Of a DNA stretch of 64,000 nucleotides, positions 43,955 through 51,723 are shown in pieces. Source of the DNA: Alterinioella nitratireducens (GTDB lineage: Bacteria > Pseudomonadota > Alphaproteobacteria > Rhodobacterales > Rhodobacteraceae). The DNA lies in the NCBI RefSeq assembly GCF_013155465.1, contig NZ_JABJVX010000011.1, positions 36,052 through 100,051 on the forward strand. The letters run 5' to 3'. Position 1 is the stretch's first letter. Each line of letters opens with the position of its first letter. Under the pieces are notes generated by a model, which was given only the letters and a program-made list of their open reading frames with translations, was not told the DNA's origin and searched no databases. The position numbers and the translations under genes were made by a program.

Positions 43955-44445
43955 TGATGAAACGCTTGCACATTCCCCTCGCCGTCATCGCGATCGCCAG
44001 CCTGGTCGCGCCCTCCTGGAATGCCTCGGCACAGACGGCCTCCGAGGATTTGCCGATCATGCCCGAGACTGTGGACCTGTCACAGGGGGCCACCCTCTAC
44101 GCCGAGAACTGCGCCGCCTGTCACGGGGCCGAACTTGAGGGCCAGCCGGATTGGCGCTCACCGGGGCCGGATGGCATCCTGCCCGCGCCGCCCCATGACG
44201 ACACCGGGCATACCTGGCACCATTCCGATGCGGTGCTCTACAACTACACGGCACTTGGCGGTGAAGAGGTGATGGCCCGTATGGGGCTTCCCTTCGACAG
44301 CGGCATGCCGGGTTTTGCCGACATCCTGACACCACAGGAAATCTGGAATATTCTCGCCTATATTCAATCCACATGGCCTGACAGAATCCAAGAGATGCAG
44401 GCCGTTCGCACAGAGGCGGAAATTTCCGCCCAGGGAGACCGTTGA
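43951..44445 (+). CDS. Exported mono-heme cytochrome c
   Basis: A 164-residue periplasmic cytochrome with a signal peptide ending near NASAQT and one CAACH heme site in NCAACHGAELEGQ. A Met in DSGMPGFAD is the probable axial ligand. The middle part APPHDDTGHTWHHSDAVLY is His-rich, which is uncommon and might bind copper. The start is the ATG that overlaps the multicopper oxidase TGA; two further Met codons follow directly. Its tight coupling makes it the best candidate for a partner of the multicopper oxidase. Confidence 0.85.
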   Translation: MMMKRLHIPLAVIAIASLVAPSWNASAQTASEDLPIMPETVDLSQGATLYAENCAACHGAELEGQPDWRSPGPDGILPAPPHDDTGHTWHHSDAVLYNYTALGGEEVMARMGLPFDSGMPGFADILTPQEIWNILAYIQSTWPDRIQEMQAVRTEAEISAQGDR

Positions 44446-44446
44446 A

Positions 44447-45184
44447 ATGACCTTGATCAAACGAATTTTCGTCGCTGCATTGCTGCTCGTCCTGCCGCTT
44501 GCCGCCACGGCCCAGGACGCCATGACCGAGGATCGCGTGCGTGAACTGGTGCGCGAGACCATCTTGGCAAATCCCGAGATTCTGGTGGAGGCCATCGCAA
44601 TCCTCGAAGAACGTGCGGCGCAGGAACGGGTGACCGGCAGCGCCGACATGATCGCCGCACAGCGCGAGCAGCTCGAACAGGATCCCAACGCGCCCGTGCT
44701 GGCCAACGCGGATGGCGATGTCACCATCGTGGAATTCTTCGACTACAACTGCCCCTATTGCCGCCGCGCCGCACCGACCATCGAAAACCTGGTCGAGGCC
44801 GATCCCGGTATCCGCCTGGTCTATCGCGAGTGGCCGATCCTCGGCGAAGGTTCGGTCTTTGCCGCCCGCGCAGCCCTCGCATCGCGCCAACAGGGGCTCT
44901 ACGAGGAGTTTCACTGGGCCATGATGGACATGAGCGGCCGCGCCGAGGAACGCTCGGTCCTGACCATCGCGGCCGAGATCGGCCTGGATATCGACCAGCT
45001 GCGCGCCGACATGGAGGCCCCCGAGGTCGCCGAGCATATCGAGACCTCGATGCGGCTTGCCGATCTTCTGGGCATCACGGGAACGCCGACATTCATTCTG
45101 GGTGAAAACCTGGTTCCGGGCGCGGTGGAACAGGAGGTTCTTCAGCGATTGGTGGACGAGGTGCGTGAGGAACAGGCGCAGTAG
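44447..45184 (+). CDS. DsbA-family thiol oxidoreductase (ScsC/Com1-like)
   Basis: A 245-residue exported thioredoxin-fold protein. A signal peptide is followed by a charged helical N-terminal stretch of about 60 residues, as in trimeric ScsC-type proteins. The active site is CPYC (Cys102, Cys105) in EFFDYNCPYCRRAAP, and the cis-Pro is in TGTPTFILG. Proteins of this type repair or shuffle disulfides in the periplasm. Together with the DsbD/ScsB-like protein at 36673-38787 it forms a copper-stress thiol pair as in Scs systems. The ATG has GGGAGA nearby, and the gene follows the cytochrome by one base. Confidence 0.88.
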   Translation: MTLIKRIFVAALLLVLPLAATAQDAMTEDRVRELVRETILANPEILVEAIAILEERAAQERVTGSADMIAAQREQLEQDPNAPVLANADGDVTIVEFFDYNCPYCRRAAPTIENLVEADPGIRLVYREWPILGEGSVFAARAALASRQQGLYEEFHWAMMDMSGRAEERSVLTIAAEIGLDIDQLRADMEAPEVAEHIETSMRLADLLGITGTPTFILGENLVPGAVEQEVLQRLVDEVREEQAQ

Positions 45185-45245
45185 GCGCTGGTAACGAAGG
45201 ACAAGGCCAGGACGGCCATGTGAAAGGAAGAGAAGCGAAGCTGGG

Positions 45246-45280
45246 ATTGTTAGGGCGGTTGGCCCCGCTGTCCCAACAAT
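45246..45280 (+). promoter_or_regulatory. Inverted repeat in the leader before the third L,D-transpeptidase
   Basis: The arms ATTGTTAGGG and CCCAACAAT pair with one bulged base, with a GCGG/CCGC inner stem. It ends 20 bases before the ATG at 45300. It may be an RNA hairpin that controls read-through or mRNA stability. Confidence 0.4.
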
Positions 45281-45299
45281 TGATAGAAAGGAAAAAATT

Positions 45300-45887
45300 A
45301 TGACCATGGACACGGCCCGTCGGGCCTTCATTGCCGGCATCGGCGCAACCGCGGCCCTCGGCGCGACCGGCAGTTTGGCGCATCCCGCCACCTTGCCCGA
45401 ACGCTTCCTGCCGCAACTCGTCAATACCTATCGGACCGATTGGCTGGCCGGCGATATTCACGTCACACCGGACGATTTTTTCCTCTATTTCATGTTGGAT
45501 CGCGGATTGGCCATCCGCTACGGCGTCGGTGTCGGTCGCGCGAACCTTTACGAGGCCGGCACCTTCACCGTGCAACGCAAGGCGGAATGGCCGAGGTGGC
45601 GGCCGACGGATGCGATGATCCGGCGCGAACCCGGACGCTATGCCCGCTTCGCCGACGGTGTCCCCGGCGGGCCGGAGAACCCGCTCGGCGCGCGGGCGCT
45701 CTATCTCTACGATGCGGACGGGCACGATACTTACCTGCGGATCCACGGCACCAACGCGCCTGCCACCATCGGCACCGCCGTGTCGAACGGCTGCGCCCGC
45801 CTGACCAATGAGCATGTCATCGACCTCTACCCCCGCGTCGAGATCGGCGCGCAGGTCTTCCTTTATCCCAAGGTGAACACGGTCTGA
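45300..45887 (+). CDS. Tat-exported L,D-transpeptidase
   Basis: A 195-residue YkuD-family enzyme with a possible Tat signal (TARRAFIAGIGATAALG) and a catalytic stretch RIHGTNAPATIG, then VSNGCARLTNEHV with the active Cys. AAAGGAA lies nine bases before the ATG. It closely parallels the enzyme at 39511-40113 in architecture. With the lipoprotein copy at 812 it makes three L,D-transpeptidases in one window. Its role is peptidoglycan 3-3 cross-linking or attachment of outer-membrane proteins; copper induction is probable from context only. Confidence 0.82.
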   Translation: MTMDTARRAFIAGIGATAALGATGSLAHPATLPERFLPQLVNTYRTDWLAGDIHVTPDDFFLYFMLDRGLAIRYGVGVGRANLYEAGTFTVQRKAEWPRWRPTDAMIRREPGRYARFADGVPGGPENPLGARALYLYDADGHDTYLRIHGTNAPATIGTAVSNGCARLTNEHVIDLYPRVEIGAQVFLYPKVNTV

Positions 45888-46167
45888 TCCGAGGACAGGA
45901 TCAACCCTTTCGCCTATTCGAGCGACGCCTCCAACAAGGTGTGATCCCGGCCCCCTGATCCGGCGACCGTCCCGATGTGCGGTCGTCAGCCAGGGGCGAA
46001 AACATGAACCAGACCGTCTAGACGGGGCATTGCCCATCGTCGAAGGCGGTCTGTAGCGATCAACATGACTCGCAAACGCTGCGTCCATCCGTCCGGCGCT
46101 GGAAATTGGAACCAGATGCCGACGCGATCGTTGGGAACCCATGGAATTCGAACGAAGGGCGGGATCC

Positions 46168-46287
46168 ATGGTCGATGGCGGAATGATGGGGGACGGCATG
46201 ATGCCCGGCGTGGGAATCGCCTGGCAATTGGTCGTGGTGGCTCTGGGTCTCGCGCTCTCGGCGCTGGTGAAATTCCTGCGCACATAG
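46168..46287 (+). CDS. Met-rich 39-aa membrane peptide
   Basis: A 39-residue peptide beginning MVDGGMMGDGMMPGVG, with five Met before a single hydrophobic helix and the end KFLRT. An in-frame ATG at 46141 would add nine residues; 46168 is chosen because an AAGG-like site is closer. It parallels the peptide at 25444-25539. A role in Cu(I) binding at the membrane is inferred from composition. Confidence 0.55.
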   Translation: MVDGGMMGDGMMPGVGIAWQLVVVALGLALSALVKFLRT

Positions 46288-46307
46288 CTTGAAGCCGGAG
46301 CAGCACC

Positions 46308-48860
46308 ATGTCGGATGACAACAAGCCTGTCGTAATTGTCACAGGGTCGAGCGGGTATCTCGGGTCCGCCGTGGTGCGCCGGTTGCACGGAACCTACCGG
46401 GTCGTCGGGCTTGACCGGTACGCGCCGCCGCACCCGCCGCATCAGGCCGAATGTGTCTGTTTCGACATCACCGATCAGGCAAGCGTCGATACCGCGCTTG
46501 ATCGTGTGCGGCTGGCCTATGGCGACCGGATCGCCGCCTGCATTCACCTTGCGGGCTATTTCGATCTCAGCGGCGAGGATAATCCCGCCTATGATGCCGT
46601 CACGGTCGAGGGTTCACGGCGGCTGCTGAAGGGGCTTCAGGCGTTCGAGCTGGAACAGTTCGTCTTTGCCTCCACCATGCTGGCCCATGCGCCGACCGAG
46701 CCGGGGGAACCGATAGACGAGGATCATCCTCTCGAACCCAAGTTTCCCTACCGCGCATCGAAGGTGCGCACGGAGAAGGTGCTGCGCGAGGAGCGGGGCG
46801 ATGAGAAACTCGTGCTGATGCGCCCCGCCGGTATCTATGACGACACCGGAAAATCGGCGTTCCTGGCCCACCAGATCGCGCGCATTCACGAACGACGCTT
46901 CAACGGCAAGGTCTATCCCGGCGATCTGTCGCGCGGGCAGGCGTTTCTGCACCTGGATGATTTCCTCGACGCGGTGGAACGCATCGTTGACCGGCGCGCC
47001 AAACTGCCGGACGTCTTTCCCGTGCTTCTGGGTGAAACCGACCCGATCCCGTTCGGAGACTTGCAGCGGCTGATCGGGCGCGAGCTGCATGGCGAGGACT
47101 GGATCACCTGGAACGTGCCGCCGCAACTGGCCAAGCTCGGTGCCTGGACCGAAAACGAGGTCTTCGGCGAGGATGCCTTCATCCAGGCCTGGATGGTCGA
47201 TATTTCCAGCGACCACTACGAGCTTGACCTGTCGGCGGCGAAAAAGCACCTGAACTGGACGCCCGAACACAGCCTGCGCGATGACATTCCGGGCATCCTT
47301 CAGCGCCTGAAGGACGACCCCTACGGATGGTATGAGGCGAACGGATTGAACGCCGCCCGCGTTTCGGCGGCCAAGGTCGAGACCGCCGCCGCGGAAGAGG
47401 CGACCGAGGAGGCGCCGACCGAGGCAGACGCGGACACCGCCATGCGCGAGCATGATCAACACATGCGGCAGATGCATTTCTCGATGCTCTGGGTGCATTG
47501 GCTGGTCATGGCTCTCGGCCTGTGGCTGGCCACCGCGCCATCGGTGTTCGGCACTTTCGACCAGACCGAATTCAGCGCGGCGGTCCTTCGCGTGACGGAG
47601 GATCGCGGCCTCTGGGCCGCCGCGACCCGCAGCTGGCTGACCGCGTGGAACGATGTCTTCACCGGGCTGGCCATCATGGTCTTTGCCGCCCTGTCGCTGC
47701 GCCCCGGCAACGGTTGGGCGCAATGGGCGAATGCCGCGCTCGGCGTCTGGCTGCTGGCCGCGCCGCTGGTGTTCTGGACGCCGGATGCGGCCGTCTATGC
47801 CAATGACACGCTGATCGGCGCGCTGGTGGTCGCCCTGACGATCCTGATCCCGATGATGCCGGGCATGTCGCGCGAGGGGATGATGGACGATAGCGACATC
47901 CCGCCCGGCTGGACCTATTGCCCCTCCACCTATGTCCAGCGCCTGCCGATCATCGCGCTCGGTGTCGTGGGCTTCATCCTGTCGCGCATTCTGTCGGCCT
48001 ATCAGCTCGGCCATGTCGATGCCGTGTGGGAGCCGTTCTTTTCCTCGCCCGTCGCACTGAACGGGACCGAATACATCATCACTTCGGAAGTGTCGAAAGC
48101 CTGGCCCATTGCCGATGGCGGCCTGGGCGCCATGAGCTACATGTTCGAGATATTGATGGGCGTGATGGGCAGCCGCCTGCGCTGGCGCACGATGCCCTGG
48201 ATGGTCGCGCTGTTCGGGATCGTGGTCGGGCCGCTCGGCGTGGTCAGCATCTATTTCATCATCATCCAGCCGATCACCATCGGCACCTATTGCACGATCT
48301 GCCTGCTGGCGGCGCTGGCCATGCTGATCATGATCCCATTCTCGCTCGATGAGATTGTCGCGATGGTGCAGTTCATGGTCTGGAACACGCGCCGGGGCAG
48401 GCCGTTCTGGCGCGCGTTCTTCCGCGGCGATGCGCTGCCCGGTGGCACGACGGGCGGCGAAATGAGCTTCGACGCGCGCCCGATGCAGGTCTTCCGGCAA
48501 AGCGCGCGCGGCGTCACCGTTCCATGGACGCTCGGGCTTAGTGCGGGGATCGGTGCTGTCCTGATGCTGTCGCGCGCGATCTTCGGCAACGACGCGGCAA
48601 TGGCCAACAGCGACCACCTGCTCGGCGCCCTGGTCCTGACCACGGCGGTCATCGCCTGGGCCGAGGTCGCGCGGCCCTTGCGGTTCCTCAACATCCTCTT
48701 CGGCCTCTGGCTCATCACCGCGCCGTGGTTCCTGGACGGCGGCACGGTCGCAGGCAGCCTTGTCGGCATCCTCGCCGGGATCGCTCTCATCGCGCTCAGC
48801 CTGCCGCGCGGCAAGCGCAGCAAGGAACATTATGGAAGTTGGGACAGGTTCATTATCTGA
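46308..48860 (+). CDS. NAD-dependent epimerase fused to SPW and VKOR-like membrane domains
   Basis: An 850-residue fusion. Residues 1 to about 340 are an extended SDR (epimerase) domain with GSSGYLGSAV, catalytic FASTM and YRASK. After an acidic linker (about 345-380) come membrane helices: an SPW-type repeat (MLWVHWLVMALGLWLATAP), then a vitamin K epoxide reductase-like segment with the CxxC in GTYCTICLLAALAMLIMI, then a second SPW-type repeat at about 740-830. VKOR proteins oxidise or reduce quinones to form disulfides. Coupling to an NAD(P)-binding sugar or lipid enzyme is odd. It follows a Met-rich peptide by 20 bases. The combination may recycle a quinone-like carrier for periplasmic thiols. 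Confidence 0.7.
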   Translation: MSDDNKPVVIVTGSSGYLGSAVVRRLHGTYRVVGLDRYAPPHPPHQAECVCFDITDQASVDTALDRVRLAYGDRIAACIHLAGYFDLSGEDNPAYDAVTVEGSRRLLKGLQAFELEQFVFASTMLAHAPTEPGEPIDEDHPLEPKFPYRASKVRTEKVLREERGDEKLVLMRPAGIYDDTGKSAFLAHQIARIHERRFNGKVYPGDLSRGQAFLHLDDFLDAVERIVDRRAKLPDVFPVLLGETDPIPFGDLQRLIGRELHGEDWITWNVPPQLAKLGAWTENEVFGEDAFIQAWMVDISSDHYELDLSAAKKHLNWTPEHSLRDDIPGILQRLKDDPYGWYEANGLNAARVSAAKVETAAAEEATEEAPTEADADTAMREHDQHMRQMHFSMLWVHWLVMALGLWLATAPSVFGTFDQTEFSAAVLRVTEDRGLWAAATRSWLTAWNDVFTGLAIMVFAALSLRPGNGWAQWANAALGVWLLAAPLVFWTPDAAVYANDTLIGALVVALTILIPMMPGMSREGMMDDSDIPPGWTYCPSTYVQRLPIIALGVVGFILSRILSAYQLGHVDAVWEPFFSSPVALNGTEYIITSEVSKAWPIADGGLGAMSYMFEILMGVMGSRLRWRTMPWMVALFGIVVGPLGVVSIYFIIIQPITIGTYCTICLLAALAMLIMIPFSLDEIVAMVQFMVWNTRRGRPFWRAFFRGDALPGGTTGGEMSFDARPMQVFRQSARGVTVPWTLGLSAGIGAVLMLSRAIFGNDAAMANSDHLLGALVLTTAVIAWAEVARPLRFLNILFGLWLITAPWFLDGGTVAGSLVGILAGIALIALSLPRGKRSKEHYGSWDRFII

Positions 48861-48878
48861 CCCGACGCGCGGGATCGG

Positions 48879-49925
48879 TCATCGCCCTGACGACGACGCG
48901 CCCAGGCTTTCGAGGATGGTCCTGGTCTCGGGCAGGCGCTTCAGCGAAGTGTCAATATGCGCGCGCCAGCGCGGTCCGACCTCGCGCGCGGTGGTATAGG
49001 CCCGGGCCAGATCATCGGGACGGTCCTCGGCCATCGCCTCGATCAGGAAACCCGCCTGCTCCCGGTCCTTTGCGGATTTGAGGCTGCCTGCCCCCTCGCG
49101 CCGCCGATCGGCGATGATCAGCTTGTGGATCGCAAAGCGCTCCGGGCGCGGCACCTGCACGAGAATACCGGACCGGTAGAGGGCTGCCGCATGGATCGGC
49201 TCGGCAATCAGGAAGTTGAGGTAGTTGAGCGCCTGCGCGCCGACGCCAAGCGCGGGCAGGTTGCGGATCGTCTCCTCGCCGAAGGCCGGTGTCAGGAACT
49301 CGACCAACTGACCACTGCCGCCCTGCGCCCATCGCCAGGTCCGACCCCTGGCAAGCCCGGGCACCGGATCGAATTTCAGCGCCGAGAAGGTCTCGGCCAG
49401 ACCCGGATCGACCTGATCCTGCAAGGCAAGGCTGAGCTTCTCGAACTGCGCGATGTCGATATCGCCGGTATTGGCCATGCCGCCCAGGGGCAGGCGGATG
49501 CCAAGCTCGCCCTCATAGAGCCGGAACGCAGTCGTCCCCACAATGGTGCCGCCCAGGCGGAAGGTGCCGGCCGTGGCCATCGCAGAGAGGATGGAGCCGG
49601 TCGCCCGGTCGGTGGGCGTCATGCCTTCCGCCCGCAAGAGCCGGACCAGCCGCGACCGCTCGGCCTGCCGATCCTTCGCGGTCGCGCGCAGCTCCTCGAT
49701 GCGGGCGATGCGCGCGCGCGTCTCGTCGCTGTCTTCGCCGATATAGATGAACCGCATCTCGGTGCCGACACGCCGCGCCGCGTACCAATAACCTTTGTCG
49801 CCCCGCTCTTTCAGGGTCGGTTTGCCCTCCACACCGGACAAGGCGTCATCCTTCAGAAGCCGCACCAGGTCGGTATAGGCACTCATTGCGATGCTGCTCA
49901 GAGAGGTCATGCCTATCATTTCCAT
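48879..49925 (-). CDS. GSU2403-like nucleotidyltransferase-fold protein
   Basis: A protein of about 348 residues of the GSU2403 nucleotidyltransferase-fold family. The fold is seen in FRLGGTIVGTTAFRLYEGEL, the acidic pair in NTGDIDIAQF and the family-typical GVGAQALNYLNFLIAEP. The frame begins at a weak TTG at 49961; the ATG at 49925 is more likely, and 49910 is also possible. The family has no settled function; related folds occur in toxin-antitoxin and defence genes. It stands alone on the minus strand between the VKOR fusion and the metallophosphoesterase, which it leads away from. Confidence 0.75.
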   Translation of the reverse strand: MEMIGMTSLSSIAMSAYTDLVRLLKDDALSGVEGKPTLKERGDKGYWYAARRVGTEMRFIYIGEDSDETRARIARIEELRATAKDRQAERSRLVRLLRAEGMTPTDRATGSILSAMATAGTFRLGGTIVGTTAFRLYEGELGIRLPLGGMANTGDIDIAQFEKLSLALQDQVDPGLAETFSALKFDPVPGLARGRTWRWAQGGSGQLVEFLTPAFGEETIRNLPALGVGAQALNYLNFLIAEPIHAAALYRSGILVQVPRPERFAIHKLIIADRRREGAGSLKSAKDREQAGFLIEAMAEDRPDDLARAYTTAREVGPRWRAHIDTSLKRLPETRTILESLGASSSGR

Positions 49926-50163
49926 CTTTTGCTTGGCACGTTTATACCTATCAAAAAACAAAATTGCTAGGCAAGATTGAAGTCACGCAATATCGACCTG
50001 CGGCCCGCGCCTCGGAAACCGGGGCAACAGGGCGCGCGCTGCATGTCGGCGGGGTAAGGGCAGTCATGCCTCGGGCAGGCGTTCCGCAACAACGCCCGCA
50101 CCGGCCTGACCGGCCGCAACACAAGGCCCACTGACACGACCCCGGGTCGGCTCATGGACAGAA

Positions 50164-51723
50164 ATGTCTTGGTCATACCAAGGTATTCAGACTACCGTTC
50201 GGAGCGATGGAAAAGGTGAGTTTTCAACAAGCAATTCAATGCATGCATCGAAATCGAAGATCAAATACATCTGTTTGTCCGACCTTCACCTGGGATCGCA
50301 CTCGGCGCTGCTCACCGATACGCCTGCGACTGACGGAACCTCCGGCACCGGGGCAAGCGCCGGTCCCTTGCGTGACGCGTTTTCGGCGGCGCTGATCAAG
50401 ACACTCGAAACGTTTGACCCCGCTCCGCAGCCTGAGGAATTGCCCTTTGTCGTGCTGCTCGGCGATATATTCGACCTGTCCCTCGGAACGCCCAAATCTT
50501 CCATCCAGACGTTCGGCGCGTTTCTTGACTCGCTCATGAATGCCGGGGCCGGCGATGCGTTCGGCCCGTTCATTTTCCTGCCCGGCAATCACGACCACGA
50601 ATTGTGGACGGTAACGCGCTTTCAAGACATGATCGGCGCGTCCGAGGCGGACGACAAATACGTGCACACCACCCCTGCTTTTGCCGACCCCCAGACGCAG
50701 CCCGCGGCGGCGTTGATGGATCGGATCCTGACCGACAAGGGGTTCAAACCGGCGACAACGTTCTATCCGAACATGGGGTTAAGGTCCGACGACAACAAGC
50801 GGATGGTCGTCCTTCACCATGGCCATTTCGTCGAGTCCATGTACCGGCTGATGTCGACGCTGACATCGCTGCTGAACGGCTCGCCAAATATCTCGTTCGA
50901 CGCCGAAACGCTTGAGCGGCTGAATTCCAGCTGGATCGACTTCATATGGTCCACCGACGGCGACAATGGCGAGCTCGGCACAGATATCACACGCGCTTTC
51001 CATGCGCTGATGACCGGGCGCCAGGATCTGCGGTTCGACCACAGGCTGGCCCATATCCTGGCCGAAAAGCTGGCCGCGGGCCTGCCATTGCCGCACACGG
51101 CGAAGGCCCGGACTTGGACCGAAAACGCCGCCAGGGCCTTTGTCGACAGCACGTTGGGCAACTTCAGCCAGATGGAGCGTTTCAGCTATCACGAGACCCT
51201 CGGCGCCGACAGTCTGGCGGGCTTGAAAACCTATATCTCGGACACGGTTCAACGCCAGATATCCGACGAACTTCCGGGTGCCGAGGTCGAGGATCTGACG
51301 TTCATATTCGGACATACGCACAAGCCGTTTGAAACACGCGTCACCGTCCCGGGCTTTGCCACGCCACCGGCGATCTACAACACGGGCGGTTGGGATATGG
51401 ACACACCGATGTTCGGCACCCGTCTCGGGGGTGCGGTCGTGTTCATCGACGAGGATCTGAACGTCGCATCGCTTCGTGTCTGCGACGTCCCGCAACAGGC
51501 CGACGATGCAGCGCCTTCAAAGGTTCGGGTTGTCACGGCAGACGGCACGCCCGACAAAAACCCGTTGGCGCAGGGGCTGCAGCGCGCGGTTTCGGCCAAC
51601 CAGGGTCTTTGGGATGCGTTCAGCGCCAAGGCAGCCGAGGCCTATCGCGTCAAGCAAGCCTACATCATGGAGCAGCACCAGACGGGCAATGATCGTGAGA
51701 ACGAAACCGGGGGAACATCGTGA
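50164..51723 (+). CDS. Calcineurin-like metallophosphoesterase
   Basis: A large metallophosphoesterase of about 500 residues. All family motifs are present: DLHLGS, LLGDIFD, GNHDHE, HHGHF and FGHTHKP, so a di-metal centre is expected. The start is uncertain: an ATG at 50164 and one at 50239 are in frame; conservation seems to begin after the second. No signal peptide is visible. Inserts after the GNHDHE motif make it longer than LpxH or cyclic-nucleotide phosphodiesterases. Its stop overlaps the GTG of the following oxidoreductase gene by four bases. Since a cyclase is encoded two genes downstream, a cyclic-nucleotide phosphodiesterase role is possible but unproven. Confidence 0.8.
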   Translation: MSWSYQGIQTTVRSDGKGEFSTSNSMHASKSKIKYICLSDLHLGSHSALLTDTPATDGTSGTGASAGPLRDAFSAALIKTLETFDPAPQPEELPFVVLLGDIFDLSLGTPKSSIQTFGAFLDSLMNAGAGDAFGPFIFLPGNHDHELWTVTRFQDMIGASEADDKYVHTTPAFADPQTQPAAALMDRILTDKGFKPATTFYPNMGLRSDDNKRMVVLHHGHFVESMYRLMSTLTSLLNGSPNISFDAETLERLNSSWIDFIWSTDGDNGELGTDITRAFHALMTGRQDLRFDHRLAHILAEKLAAGLPLPHTAKARTWTENAARAFVDSTLGNFSQMERFSYHETLGADSLAGLKTYISDTVQRQISDELPGAEVEDLTFIFGHTHKPFETRVTVPGFATPPAIYNTGGWDMDTPMFGTRLGGAVVFIDEDLNVASLRVCDVPQQADDAAPSKVRVVTADGTPDKNPLAQGLQRAVSANQGLWDAFSAKAAEAYRVKQAYIMEQHQTGNDRENETGGTS

